A stretch of 64,000 nt of DNA from Distichodus sexfasciatus (GCA_032718565.1 JAVGVS010000488.1:124001-188000); one strand, 5' to 3'. Shown: positions 47,060 to 60,073, counted from the stretch's first letter. Made by a program: numbers and translations. The notes: generated by a model from the letters alone, not told the origin.

Positions 47060-47716
47060 GCTTGATAAAAGCTGTTTTTATTGCAACAGTTGTACATGGT
47101 AAATATGTGTATTTTTTTTGCTGTGGGAAATTAAGATAAATTCACATTCTAGGTACTTTTATTCAATACCCACTTTACTTATGGCACTTGCAGCAATGGG
47201 TTGAAATGGCCTGCGTTCTGCGCGGTGCAGTTGGAAGGCCTGTGAGCAGGAGTGGATGATGGATGCACTGCGTCGATCGAACGTGTTTCAAGTTTGTGCA
47301 AGAGTAAAACCGTCACGCGTGACTAAAGAAAAGCTAAATTCGCTGAGCGTCAACGTCATACGTCACACGCCCACAGAAAAGTCTCTTCGTCGTCGTCGTC
47401 GTTTATTTTTGAACCATGCATGGCTTCCTTAATTTTCTCTTAAATTACAATTTTCACAGAATAACACTGCTCCAGATCTATAATACACTATTCTATACAA
47501 AAAAACAAATGGACACGCACAAAACAATAACAACTAAAGTATCATTTACACGACTGTACAGCATTATCTGCGCTTAACCCCTAACTTCAATGTAACTGTT
47601 ATTTTCTAGATCATTATATTTTACGTTACAGTACCCAGTAATCTGAGAAGAAGGCGCCGGATGAAGAACATTAATGTGTACGTTTTAGTTAATACCGCGC
47701 TGGAGAAGTCCTGGGG
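47060..47716. other. Spacer without recognised genes
   Basis: Mostly unique AT-rich sequence with a short CGT run near 47385-47402. No exon or known repeat ends seen. Confidence 0.4.
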
Positions 47717-48107
47717 TGCGTTTCCTAAAAGCATAGCTGCTAACTACATTAGCAACTAACATAGTGTACGTTAGCAACTAAAAGTGTACGTTAGCAGCTC
47801 GCAGTGTACGTTAGCATCCAACATACTGTACGTTAGCAACTGCCAGTGTACGTTAGCGGCTCACATAGTGTACGTTAGCAACTAACAGTGTACGTCAGCG
47901 GCTAACGCAGTGTACGTCAGCGGCTAACGCGGAGTACGTCAGCGGCTAACGCGGAGTACGTCAGCGGCTAACGCGGAGTACGTCAGCGGCTAACGTCGTG
48001 TACGTCAGCGGCTAACGTCGTGTACGTCAGCGGCTAACGTAGTGAACCTTAGCGGCTAACACAGGGTATGTTAGCAACTATGCTTTTAGGAAACACACCC
48101 CAGTTTC
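47717..48107. mobile_element. TIR element filled with a 22-bp tandem array
   Basis: Ends TGGGGTGCGTTTCCTAAAAG and its inverse CTTTTAGGAAACACACCCCA, each followed inward by GTTAGC. The interior is a tandem of about 22-bp units such as AACGCGGAGTACGTCAGCGG plus CT. The same terminal motif borders the array in RXR intron 5. Confidence 0.75.
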
Positions 48108-48185
48108 AGGAAGTAAAAATCTAATTTTCGCATGAAGACGTCCCTTTATCTTTTCATTCATTTTTACTTGTACAAAGCTCAGTTG

Positions 48186-48468
48186 TCCAGGATGTCGCGG
48201 GCGTTTTTTGACATTCTTGCGGCTACGATGCCAGATTTTTGGAGGGGTTTTATTGCAGTAAGGTTGTGGAGGCGTTGAGGCGTTTTTATCACACGTTTCC
48301 TGCGTCTTCTATACGTATCAAGGAAAGTTTTGCAGGAAACGTCAATGATTGGTCAAAAATGTAGGAGAAGTTACAGTAAGTGTTCAAAATTACGCGGTAG
48401 TAATGAATCTGTGGGGATTGAATTTGCGTTAACAGTTGCGATCGCGACGTCGCTAAATCTTGGAGGGT
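48186..48468. mobile_element. TIR element, CCCTCCAGGATTT family
   Basis: TCCAGGATGTCGCGGGCG at the left and AAATCTTGGAGGG at the right; shorter than other copies. Confidence 0.6.
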
Positions 48469-48678
48469 CTGATGAAAGCTGAAGGTGAGTTTTGAGTCTG
48501 TTTGGTCTTGAACACGTTTTAATGATTACAGCTGAAGGTTTTGTTCATTTTTGTGACTTTTCCACCCTGATCATCACTCAGGAATTCCATGATACGCATA
48601 TTAAGGTGCTAAAAGGTATTACTGCGGTTCGTACTGGAAATTTTGTGTAGTACCAGGGATTTGCAGAATAGTCTTGTG

Positions 48679-48702
48679 AGAGAGAGTGTGTGTGTGTGTG
48701 TG
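48679..48702. repeat. (GT)n microsatellite
   Basis: About ten GT units after a GA-rich start. Confidence 0.9.
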
Positions 48703-48967
48703 TGAAGACTCAACGTGGATCTGAAGTGGTGTGTGAAGGTGTGTAACGCTACAGAAAGCTCCCACATTAGCATTAGTGTTGTGCTGAAATGCAGGAGCCT
48801 TCATCCCTCGTTCCAAAAATGTGTTTATATATACATACGTTTTAACCCGCAACCTCCCTGCTCCGTTCATAAACAGAATAAAGGGCTGTGCTGACGTCGC
48901 ACTACGCTCAAAAAAATCACCAAGACGAGTTTTAAGAGTCCATCAAAATTGTCCGAGCAAAAGGTGG

Positions 48968-49421
48968 GACCCTTCACTGGTCTCGTGATGCGATGACGGT
49001 TATCAAGTCGATTCAATTCCATGCATCACGATGCATTTTTCAAATTTTCTACATTACGTCACGCAGATCGGGCAGCAACGTCATGATGATATAATTTAGG
49101 GTTTTTAAACTGCTTCTGTTCCAGGGGCCACCACTCAGACTAAAGCAGTATTTTCTGTATTTCTTTTTAGATATTTGCATAAATAAAATTAATTATTCAT
49201 AAAGATGACGAAATCATCTGGAAATGTTTTGCAAAATTGAAATATTTTGCAAAATTCAGGGACTGCTTGTCACGGACCACCTGCAATTCCACTACGGGCC
49301 ACTAGGGGGTCCGTACAAAACCTCTGTTATAATCGATTATGGTCTGCCACCGCGTTCGATGCGGAATCGCCCACGTCTGCATCGCGATGCATCGATTACG
49401 CGATTAATTTCACCACCCCTA
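48968..49421. mobile_element. hAT-like element
   Basis: Same family as 2465-3041: CCTTCACTGGTCTCGTGATG at the left and ATTTCACCACCCCTA at the right. Confidence 0.6.
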
Positions 49422-49648
49422 GTTAAAACCACAGCGCAGCTGGCCGATTTGATAAGCAGGTCAGGATCCTGGATGGAAAGCAAACGTCTCGTCGTCTCTC
49501 TAAACGTCCAGCAAAGAACTGAAAGCAAATTGCGGCAGGTTTTACTCTTCAGAGTTTGGATTTCACACCTCTGGTCAGCAGCATGGGTCAGATCGGTGCT
49601 CAAAACCTCTACCGTCATTCTCAGCTTCTGCCTGTGTATCAAGTGTAA

Positions 49649-50299
49649 GGGCCTGTGTCCACCATACCCGTCTTTTGTGCTGAGAGCGGTCAAAACCTCA
49701 CTCCCAGAGCGCTTCTCTCAGCGGTTGTTGTTGCCAAGTTACGAAAAGCATCAGTGGCCACTTCCGTGTTGGTTCCTGTTTCATGTAAACATTGTAACTT
49801 GATGCTTTGAGGTGGTAGTTTAGCCGACATCAAAGAGATTATCTTTACAATGGGGAGAATTGGCATCTGGGCGTTGGCGGCGGCGTTTGAACTCGATACT
49901 CATGTCTTGGAGATGTAGAGATTGGGTGCATGAGATAAACCGTGCAAGAAACCAGCTGGGAGAGAGTAGCACCGTTTAGGGGTTTGATCAAGTAATTGTA
50001 GTTTTTGCCTTGTAAATAAAGCCAAAATAAGCTTCTCCAGCTGCTCCAGATACGCCACCGTTGTTGTTAGTGATTCTTGACTGTGTATGTCCCGCCCCTT
50101 CCTCGATTTTGACTGGTTAGCAAGAGAGAAGTGAAACTGACGAGCCTAGCGCTGTTCTGAGCTTGAAGCGCTCCGAGCTCTGTGGGGAAACGACGTCTCC
50201 GCCGACATCTTTTTAGCGCGCTGAACGCTGAAGCTCATTGGATTTGTATTACAAATAGGCGGCGCCAGCACAAAAAGCGCATTTGGTGGACGCAGGCCT
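49649..50299. mobile_element. TIR element, GGCCTGTGTCCACC family
   Basis: GGGCCTGTGTCCACCATACC and its inverse TTGGTGGACGCAGGCCT bound the element. Fragments occur at 4100-4175 and 43905-44030. Confidence 0.7.
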
Positions 50300-50621
50300 C
50301 GAGAAAAGCAAAACATGCAAATCTGTTTAAAACATAAAAATACCACAGCAGTGCAGAAAGAAGCATCGCCCGCTTTGACGTCTACCTCAGTGGTTATAAA
50401 TCTGCTCCACAGTTTGTGTCGGTTCCAAAAGCTCAAGGTGCTACTCGTCAGCTCAGCTGCTGTTTTTCCTCTTCTTCCCCCAGACGTCTGTGAGAGGGTG
50501 AGAGTCCAGCCTTGTACAAAGCAGAGTTCTTGGGTTTTACTCTCAAGGCCACAGTGGTATTTAAACACTAGTTTGTCTTTATGGTGGAGAACATCATCAT
50601 CAGTCCTTCAGTAACAGGGCT

Positions 50622-50841
50622 AAGTGTGTGTGTGTGTGTGTGTCAGAGTGTGTGTGTGGATTTGTACACGTGCTGTGCTTGTTTTCTTCTACAAAAATGC
50701 TTTAAAAGTGAGAAAAGTTGTAAAACACGTCGGTGCGTCCTGCACGCTGACGCTGCGGCTGTATTCAGGTTTCGCTGTAGCTGCAGATGGACGTCCGCTC
50801 TTGCGTCAGTGTGAGAGTGTGTGTGTGTGTGTGTGTGTGTT
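50622..50841. repeat. Two (GT)n microsatellites
   Basis: GT runs at 50622-50653 and 50816-50841, just downstream of the formin stop codon. Confidence 0.9.
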
Positions 50842-50872
50842 GAGCCCCTGAGCTGCTAGAGTCTGAAAGGTG

Positions 50873-53800
50873 TCACACTTGCATCTCAGAGCCACTGGCA
50901 AAACCCAGAGCTTGGGCCTCCTCTGGGGTTAAACCACTCCGTAGTGTTCTTCTTACTGCAAAAAAGCGAGAGAGCGTTTATTACCAAGACATTGATCCCA
51001 AAATGCTCAGAATCCAGTAGCTGATTAGTTTCCCCTGATGTTGATGTTTCAGAGTCAAAGTAAACTTTATTTCTGCTATTGATATACACTGTACTAGTAA
51101 ACAGAAAGACAAGATGACGTGGCTCCAGTTTTAACAGTGCAAAGAACAAATAAAGCACATAGAATAAACAATATGTGACCCCGCCTGTGAAAACCCGGCT
51201 AAAATCGCCAAATCTAATTATGAAATAAAGAGCGTGAAAGTAGTCATAGCGAGAAAAATGTCAACAATATGCCATATGAGTTTATTGCAGTAAATGATAG
51301 ATTATGTACTGAGGTTTTCGGATGTAATGTTTGAAATGTAATTTCTAACAGGATAAATAGCGAAATTCGTGATTTTATTCACCTTACGTTTCCATTTTCC
51401 ACCGGAAAATACCGGAGGTTGGCTTCGTGAACACTGCTTTTCTAACGTCTTTGGGATTACTTTACTTCGACGCTAACTCTGAGGTAATTTTTTTTCCATC
51501 CCCCATGGCGGCGCCAATAAGCATGTAAGGAACAGAAGGCAGCCGAGTGTTTAAACATGCTTTTTCGTGTTGTTATGCCTGCTTTTTCACCATGCATATC
51601 ATAATAAATAGACCCATTTTCCAAAAGTATCAGAATTTTTCCATAAATGTGTCATAAATCACTTGAAATGGGAGCTTTAATTTGGTATATGACACACAGT
51701 CAGGATAATTATGGTTCAAAGATGCATCAGTGTTGAAAATATTGCCAAATCTTTGACATGGCCTTACTCGGTCAGTATTAAAGATATCAAGGTGAAATTT
51801 TCAGAAAATGTTCTTTAAATTATCTAGAATTATTTTATGTATAAAACAGAGAGTTGCCAAAAAATGACTTTAGCTGGGTTATCATAGGCAGGGTCACATA
51901 TATAAATAGAATATAAAATATACACTTTAAACTAGAAGTAGAAAGAGAGACAATTAGGATGTGGTTCTCAACCTACAATTATTCTCTTGAACTTGTCTTT
52001 TACACTAAATGTGCATGAGATCAGTAACAGTTTCAATATGAAAAATACTAGAGATGTAGCCGATCCGATATGTGGATGGGTATCGTTTTGTTATCGGTGG
52101 CATTGGGCTGTTTTATGGAGCCGATCTGTAAATGCGTGTACGCTCAATTCATAATGCGTGGGAAGTGGCACTGCGGTAAAGTAGAGCTGAAACGGTTGTT
52201 CCAATAACTCGAATAATTCTATTACAAAAATGGTCGAGGCAATTTTTCTCTATGTATGTGAAAGTATTTGTGAGATGTTCCGTGCACTAAAGCAGAAGTA
52301 AATGCATAAAGACATTTTTCGACAGTTTTCGCGATGTAAACACGCGCTGTGTTAATGACCGTGCGCATGAGCGCCGCTGCTCGCAAAAACGCTCCAGTTC
52401 GGTCAAAACGGCCCCTTTATTACAGACACAAACCATATTTTAGCTGATAAATAACCACAACAACCAGCGTTCTACTCATTTTTAAATTTCCCCTCATTTA
52501 TTCCGGAACGTGCGCCTGACACATCATTGTGATGCGGTTTCGGGGCGTGCAGAGGATTGTGGGAAATGGAGTTCTCTGAAAAAGCATCTCATTTTATAAG
52601 CCAAATTGGTTCAAAATGACAAACTTCAGTATTTCATTTTTAATTGATCAAATTTTTTTCAATTTTATAATGTTATAGATATAATCAATAAGAAAGAAGA
52701 AATATTTATATGTCTAAACGAACAATTTTTGAGAACAAATAATTTAGCATATACGTGTGTGTGTAATAATTACATAGTTTTAGTAGGAAAACAGTATTTA
52801 AATCAAGCATTTCCTTAAGCATAACAATAATCTCAGTCATGTATTCCAATATTTTAAAGCATTATTTTATGTTTAAAAAAAGAATGTGACGGGATCGGAT
52901 TTGTATCGGTATCGGCAGATATCCACATTTACAATATCAGTATCGGTATCGGCCCATCTCTAAAAAATTCTATACAGTCTATTAAATAAAACAGCATCTG
53001 TTACAAAGTCTGACTGAACAAGTCGGATTAAGTGAGTGCAGATCTTGTAACAGCAGTGGACAACTAGAGTCTGTGCAGTACTTTCAATAATCTGTGCAGA
53101 TACAGTCAGTGAGAAAAAGCGATCAGTGATATGTACAGCAGTGTGTAATAGTTCAATAGCAGCAGCGCAAAAATTGTGCCGACTCAACTCACGGGACTTG
53201 CGGTTGGCTCGTGAGCGCCTCCTCTCGCGCGGCTGATTGCGCTGACCGGGGCCCTGAGTGGCCGACTTCACGATGCGCTCCATGATCTCGTCCGCCGTGT
53301 CTTCTGCGCAATTCGAGGTGTCCTCGTTGGCCGAGGACCACAGTCCCATGCGGGCTGTTCAGGAAAACAGATTTTCAGCATCGACTCGTCACGTAAACCT
53401 CAAGCTGAGGCTGTGCAGGTCAATTTTTATTCCGTACAGAAGAGCGGACAGATTGATTTAAGGTTAGGTTCAAGACTAGGGCTGTTATCGAATAATCCGA
53501 TTACAAATACCAGTTTTTCTAGAATCGAAGCTTCGTTTAATTCATTTCACTTGTGTTTCACACGGACGCTTATTAGTGACGCACGGCGTTTTCAGTGGCG
53601 AGAACAAGGTAAGGCCGGGCGAGACTACGGTCTATGAGACGAGACGGAGTAAACAGAAAGCACACCAAATAAATAAAAAAGGGATGTCCAAGGTCTGGGA
53701 GCGCGGGACTGTGATAGTCAGACCCTCCAGGATTTCGCGATGTTGGGATCGCAACTATTAACTAATCCCCGCCAGTTTATTACTATCGTGACATTTTTAA

Positions 53801-56800
53801 CAATTACCGCAACTTTTCCCCAATTTTTGACCAATTATTGTTGTTTCCCGCAAAATGTTGAGCTGTACGCCAGCAAACTCATTAAAAAACGCATTTACCT
53901 TCAAAAATAACTAAATGATTAACGGTGAATAAACACAATAGTGATTTTGATTAATTTTACTAAATGATTAATTAATTTAAATGCATTGTTAAAGAATAAT
54001 TATAACAGAGAAAAAAATCACAACTTTTTCCCGCCACTCTGACTTACTTCAAGTTAACTGCAACAAAGCGGATAAAAACACTGCAACTTCCATCACATTT
54101 CTTTTAGAAAAGCTGCTGCAAAATCAGGCATTTTAGGACGCAACAATCTCTAAAAAAAAGAGCCAGGGTCTGATAATAGAATACTCGATTACAAAAAGAA
54201 CTGATAGCTGCAGCGCGATTCAGGAGAACGCTAAAATGTGCTAAATAATAACACTCCGAATGCTGTGCACCGCTCCACCACATGAGCAAAAAACAAGGTA
54301 CCTCTGCTGGATCTGGTTCTGGTGCGGAGTCCGGGCAGGACGGAGGTGGAGCTGTCGCCGCCCTGCAGGCTGTTTCGCAGTACTGCGGTCATCTGCTCGT
54401 GCTCTGCCACGTCTTCAGCGTAGCCCAGACCCTGAGCCACGGCCTCCTGGCCCTCGGCCGACGTGCCCGCAAACTTACCGCTCTGCAGACAAGAAAAAGA
54501 GACGGCAGGTAAACCCCCTTGCGCCCTGTTTCTCTGGTGCTTGCTCTTCAGCTGCTGCAAATGGAGTGGAAAACTCTTCGCTTCCTTGCGTTATTAGACA
54601 CGCTAGTGTTTTTGGGGTGGAGTTATTTCCTTAAACGCTGAACTCCTCGTATTAGAGAACTCTCCATGCAGGAACACAGTCATGCAGGTATTAAACAGGA
54701 AGTGTGAGATGCATTGGTCCAAATCATGACACAAAAAATGATCATTTTCTTTCTGCACAAAATCTGATATTCTTTAATTATTAGTACAGTATTCGTATCC
54801 AGTGAGGTGTTGAAATTAATCACATAGTAGATGCACCGTGATACAGACGTGGACGATTCTGCATCGATGCCGTGGCAGACTATAATCAATTATATTGGGG
54901 TTTTTCAACCGGTGGGTTGCTGCCCCCTGGTGGTTCGTGGCGGCATTGCAGGTGGTCCGTGACGGGCAGTCCAGGGTCACTACTGAAATCACTTTTAAAA
55001 AATAATTTGATTTATTTTTCAAAACATTTCTAGATGATTTTGGGGCATCTTTATGAATAAGGAATTTTAATGCAAATATCTAAAAACACTGGATACTAGG
55101 GTTGTGTGATATGGCAAAAAAAATCATATTGCGGTACAGTTTGAGCGCTAGGCGATAGACGGTATATACTGCGGTATAGAATTAGATCTGTAAATTTCAA
55201 TATAACTGTTACTTTAAAGTAACAATTCGTTCCTTGTTTGTGTAAAACATTAGCGTATTGAGTTTTCTTCAGTTCTACAGCTGTGTAAATATATATTATT
55301 TAAATGTCTTAACTTTTTTTAGACCAAAAAACATAAAAAATTGCACAAGGTGAAAGTGGCCCAATGTCCTTATCATTTAACGTTCATTCAAATGTAATAT
55401 ATAAATGTAAATATTTAACATTCATGTTTTTACTTAGTTCTCAGCTTTATTTATTTACTTTCTCAAATTTCTTACTTTTATTTACAGTGACTTGCACAGT
55501 CACCCGAGGGAGCCAGGTGTTCATTTCAGCACATTATGTCTGTAGAACTAAGCATGTGGCAAATAAAGAATCTTTAATCATTTCTGCCATTAAATAAAAA
55601 GGACGTTTCTGGACAAATCCGTCGATCGGACGTGGTGTGTCGAGCGGCAGACGGAGCGGTTCCCTTGTCGAAACATACGGGCTCAGGCCGGAAAAGTAGT
55701 TTCAGCGGTATGTCGGTATGATCAAAATCTCTATCGTTGGCCAAATTTATATCGCATACCTTTTACACCGTTTATACCGTCCACTCCTACTGGATACGGC
55801 AAAAAAATCGAGTTAAAAATTTAACAGAGGGATTTCTCAACCACTGGGAAGGTTATAGAGTGGGCAACGATTCTTCAGTCGAGACAGGGTGTTGGTCAAT
55901 ACAGAGCCACCGGCATCACCCTTAATTGGGGCTGTAAATATAATATAAAAATATTAATAAAATAATTTAAAGTTCTTTAAGCAAATTCCCTAAAAAGTAA
56001 ATTCTTTAAAAAAATGCAAACAGAAATAAAATAAAACAAAAAAGACTAATAAAAATTGGTTAACTTGGGCTGACGTCATCATCTTGAGCCAGGGGAGTGA
56101 CCACGGGTAGGTTTACGAGACATGGAAAACTTTCTGAAGCTCATAGGTGATTCCACAGAGCCCAAGGCACAGTGTGGAGTGTGGATTACCGCTTTCAAAC
56201 GAGACGTTAAAACCCTCAAAACTGAAGCGACATCTTGAAACAAAGCAAAACAAAACCGGTTGGAAAACCACTGCAGTACTTTCAACAAAAACACAATGGA
56301 CTACAACCTCAGAAGCTGACAACTGTCTCACTGTCGACACACTCTAGAAGCGCCCTTAAGTCCCGCTACTTGGTCGGTAGGCGTGTTGCCCAGCGTAAGA
56401 AAGCTTTCACATGTGCCGTGAGACGGTCACTTCCAGTGTAATGAGGGAAAACCCTTTGAGGTTCAGGTGAGTCGGCTCGTCGCGCTCAACAGTGCGATAC
56501 CCTCACGAGCAGAATTTCAAACGGGTTTGATTTTCATCCCACCATACGACTGGCGATCCAGAGCTGGTCGTGAGGGTTGATCTGCGCTCGTTACCCCATG
56601 TGTACTACACCAAGCATGATTAAGCTGGAACTCGGGCCGACTGCACGAGTGAAAATGGGCCTAAAATCGCAGCGTTAAGTCCAGCTTTTACCCGACATTG
56701 CTCCAGGGAAACTGTTCCTGTGGTTAGGAAATGGAAATCGCTGTTGAAGGTTATGAAATTGGTTAAAACACAGTGTTAAAAACACAGCCACCCATGCATA

Positions 56801-59800
56801 CAAACCCAGAGGGATACACACGCACGCATACCTCGCCATCACCTTCCTCTTCCTCACTCTAAACAGAAGAAATGAAGACATGAAGGATGAAGGGAAGAGG
56901 AAAGTGACAGATAACAGCAGGAAGTAAAAGGAAACTGAGACCTTTTCAAAATGATACTAGACTATATAACAGCAACAACGCTGCTATAATAATAACGATG
57001 ATGATGATGATGATGATGCCTGTTTTGGAGTAAAATGTGTTTTGATTTCATCAGCGGTTAACAGCTCCATCTAGTGGTAGAGTCATAACTAAATCCCAGG
57101 TTGGAGGATGAAATACCAGTACAAACGAAACGGTATATCTGCACGTGGTTTTTGAACGGCGTCCACAGCGGGGAAGCGGTTGAAAGCCGTAACTCACGTC
57201 AGTGATCATCTTGCCGCGCGTCTTGTTTCTCTCGCGGTGGTTGGCCCTTTTCTGTTTCTGCTGCAGCACCCGCTCCCTGGTGGTGCGATATTCCAGTGCA
57301 AACTCGCTCAGGATTTTACAGAAGCGGTGGATGCTGACCTCTCGGACCGCGTACGGCGGGTGGCCCAGGAACAGCAGGAACGCGTGGAACCTGAAAAATG
57401 ACAAACAAAGGGAGGAGATCTCAGACAACTGTGGCCGCTGTACACACGTGCAAAAAGGGCCCATTTACACACAGGCGGATATTTTTACGAACGCATATTT
57501 GTTTTAGACGTTTATTTTTTTAATTTGTGTTTACACGACATTCGGGACATGCATGCACGTAACACACACCAGCAAGATTGTTAGTGGAAATAAATAATAA
57601 TAGGTCTGCACGCTGTTATTATCGGATTAAAATGATGGTTCTGTTTCCCAGCGCGGATACTAGGCGGGCGCGAGGGTGGGTGTATGGACCCAGGAGGAAG
57701 ATGCATGTCGTTGCTTCTCTGTTAAGCAAAGGTAACGTTTCTGATGTCGGCAGGGTCTTCTAGAGAACGCAGGGAAGGAGAGAAAGTGAGCCAGATAACA
57801 GCTCCTGATAAATGTGACACTTGTCGCAACGGAGGTTTCCGAGAAAAACAAGCGTTTATGTTGCATGGGGTAAAATTGTGGATTTTTTGTTTTTAGTGTT
57901 TTGAAACAGTGGAAGGTCTATACTGTACTGTTGTGAATAAATTTGGCCGAAAAACTTACCCTTTCCATCCTAAAAACGTGATGTTCTTGAGGTGAGGAAT
58001 TCAATTCCAGCAGAATGTTAAAAGTTTGTGTTTTGACCGCTCTGCTTCAATATTTACGCTAAATCCACTGGTTGACTAGCGTGAAGATATTTCTGCGGAA
58101 TCCATCTTCGTCTCCCGAGTTCAGTTAACCTAACGCAGGTAGGCTATCCGTGTGGCTGTGAATGCAGCGTAGGCTACCGTAAATACAAACGTAGCCGCAA
58201 CCGCACCAAGCGTCTGTGAGTGCTACGGCGATAGGCAACTTCAAAGGCAGATTTCTCCGTTTCTCACTTGGCGCGACAGGAGAAACCCGACTCCTTTCAA
58301 TGTTGATATCTCAGTCATATGTCGTCCCATTCATTCCATATAGGTATCGTTTTGAAGCTTGATTTATGCCCTTTCATGAAAACATAACTCAATTTTGAAA
58401 ATTTGCGACAAGCGACTGATTTTGCCGTGAAGGGTCACAAATGCTCTCCAAATGAATTAGTTGATAAAGCCTACATGGGTGCGGTGAAAATATTTCGGCA
58501 AACGTGTAGCGCAATAACCCTCACCCTAACCCCACCCCTAGAGGCTAAACCCCACCTGTCTTTCAATCCTAGTGACGTCCCTGACGTCATCATTTTAAAA
58601 AAGAGACTCGTTTACACGTATCCACGGAATCCAGTGTTTTGAAAAATCTCCACTTTGGAGGGTTTTTAAAAAAATCTGCGTTTGCGGTGGCTGAACGAAC
58701 GGCACACACGTATTAAAAAATGTGTTCATAAAAATATGTGCATATGGAAAGTCAGAAAAGTGCGTTTCTTGCATTGGCTACCTGTTGATGATGCGCCTGT
58801 GGACGATCTTCAGGATAATGATCCTCTCGGCACAGTCCTTCAGGAAGTCAGACATGCGCTGCTTCAGCGCTGGCTTGATCTCGTGCTTGGTGATGACCTT
58901 CAGGTGGTCCCAGGAAGCCCTGCAGCGCCGCTCCATCTGACTCAGGTTATCCTGCAACTGGTCGAAGTCCACCTGAGGAGAGCAGGGCGGGAAAAGGCAA
59001 TCCTCTTATACATCTAACAGCAAAAAAGAGTGACCAACAAACGTTCTACTGATGCTTCATGTGACTCAACTAGAGTACCAAAAACTGACCTCACACTATT
59101 CAAAAACAAGCAATATAGAGTTGTAGTCAAGACCACCTAAACCGAGACCAGGTCCTGACCGAGGCTAGAGTGTCGAGACCAAGACAAGACCAAGACTCTG
59201 AAGGCTGAGACCAAGGCTTACATTTTAACACATTTTTCTATATATTTTTCCCCTATTGATTACTCCCTAACATTATAAAATGAAAAAAATATTTTCTGGT
59301 CAATTGAAAATGAAGAAATACTAAAGTTTTGGGTGATTTTGACTCATTTTGTTCTATAAAATGAGCTGCTTTTGGCCTTTCTGGAAGAGAACTACGATGT
59401 ACGATGGCGTTCCATTCCACGTTTACGTCGTGAATAATGTAATTAATGCTTTTTTACACAATTACTTCAGTTTTTGTGCAGGAAATTACTCAGAAATAAT
59501 TTCACATACAGAGGAATGAATGTAATGTCGGTAAGCTGAAAGTGATTCTGACGGTATGTGTGTGGTTTGTGTAAGTTAAAGGGATTCTGAGTTATTAAAA
59601 CACTAATTAATAAACTACGCAAAATGCCTGCGACGTTCTCAGAGAGTTTTAATAGTAATATTCTCAGAGTTGTGGTCTCGGCTGGTCTCCAAGTAAAATC
59701 CTGAGTCCGAGACAAGACCGAGACTTTAAAAACTGGTCTAAGATGTTAAAATAAGTTGGGATTATTCTCAAATACCCAGCGATTTTACATGAGGTACCTT

Positions 59801-60073
59801 TGACACAAGGGTGGCACGTTTACCGAGAGCCTGCTGTAATTTTTGTGGAGCTCCACAATTTATGAGATATGTAAAGCTGTACACTCTGTACCTGCAAATC
59901 TGTGAACTTACCTTAGCAGAGCGGGTGATGGCTCCGATCTCAGAGTAGAGGTCAGAACTTTCGGGAAACTTCTCCACCACAGTGGAGCAGACGTGGTGCA
60001 GCAACGACTGTTTGTGTACAGTGTCCTTCACTTCCGGAACCTTCTCCAGGTAACTCAGCTCAAAGCCTTTGGC
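50873..60073 (-). CDS. fhod3: FHOD-family formin, C-terminal half
   Basis: Intact exons, 5' to 3': 59912-60073, 58782-58972, 57198-57390, 54302-54482, 53193-53354, 50873-50955; phases agree and give 323 residues to the TGA at 50873-50875. FH2 sequence: AKGFELSYLEKVPEVKDTVH, YSEIGAITRSAK, MERRCRASWDHLK, ILKIVHRRIINR, FHAFLLFLGHPPYAVREV, EFALEYRTTRERVLQQKQKR. The C-terminus holds the autoregulatory region: TADEIMERIVKSATQ, then RRRSRANRKS spliced to LRRTLRSGLTPEEAQALGF. FHOD1 is known to be opened by ROCK phosphorylation of Ser/Ser/Thr in this polybasic stretch; all three are kept. The ending TPEEAQALGF resembles FHOD3 more than FHOD1, hence the symbol, though this rests on recall. FHOD formins organise actin, with FHOD3 acting in muscle sarcomeres. 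The FH1, GBD and FH3 parts lie outside the window; the two exons upstream are damaged. Confidence 0.88.
51174..51899. mobile_element. TIR element in formin last intron
   Basis: TGTGACCCCGCCTGTGAAAA and its inverse ATCATAGGCAGGGTCACA bound the element. Confidence 0.7.
52050..52970. mobile_element. TAGACATGGCACGATACC-type element, diverged
   Basis: TAGAGATGTAGCCGATCCGA at the left and GTATCGGCCCATCTCTA at the right; the interior shares text with 27596-28542 and 34552-35165, so it may be composite. Confidence 0.55.
53722..54168. mobile_element. TIR element, CCCTCCAGGATTT family
   Basis: ACCCTCCAGGATTTCGCG at the left, GAGCCAGGGTCTG-like end at the right. Lies in the formin intron before exon 53193-53354. 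Confidence 0.6.
54806..55090. mobile_element. hAT-like element fragment
   Basis: GTGTTGAAATTAATCACATAG and ACGTGGACGATTCTGCATCG match the hAT-like family at 2465-3041 in reverse orientation. Confidence 0.55.
55095..55790. mobile_element. hAT-like element, GGGTTGTGTGATATGG type
   Basis: Starts TAGGGTTGTGTGATATGG and ends near ACCGTCCACTCCTACTGG, with ATATCGCATACC-like inverted text. Boundaries are approximate. Confidence 0.45.
55800..57197. other. Formin intron, no exon recognised
   Basis: Mostly unique sequence with a (GAT)n microsatellite at 56998-57019. The flanking formin exons join directly in phase and in conserved protein order (MITD to SGKF), so no missing exon is expected. Confidence 0.5.
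57818..58440. repeat. Segment inversely duplicated at 44690-45190
   Basis: Begins GTCGCAACGGAGGTTTCCGA and ends GCGACAAGCGACTG, giving short inverted ends. Lies in the formin intron between exons 57198-57390 and 58782-58972. Confidence 0.65.
59120..59745. repeat. Dispersed repeat, inverted relative of 24770-25330
   Basis: GAGACCAAGACAAGACCAAG at the left and GACAAGACCGAGAC at the right. Lies in the formin intron after exon 59912-60073. Confidence 0.55.

Noticed and set aside
47717..48107. CRISPR-like array
   Set aside because: Units are contiguous without unique spacers, and the genome is vertebrate; this is a tandem array in a transposon.
50873..60073. FHOD1 rather than FHOD3
   Set aside because: The last exon reads GLTPEEAQALGF, which I associate with FHOD3; the FHOD1 tail as I recall it differs. 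Not certain without alignment.
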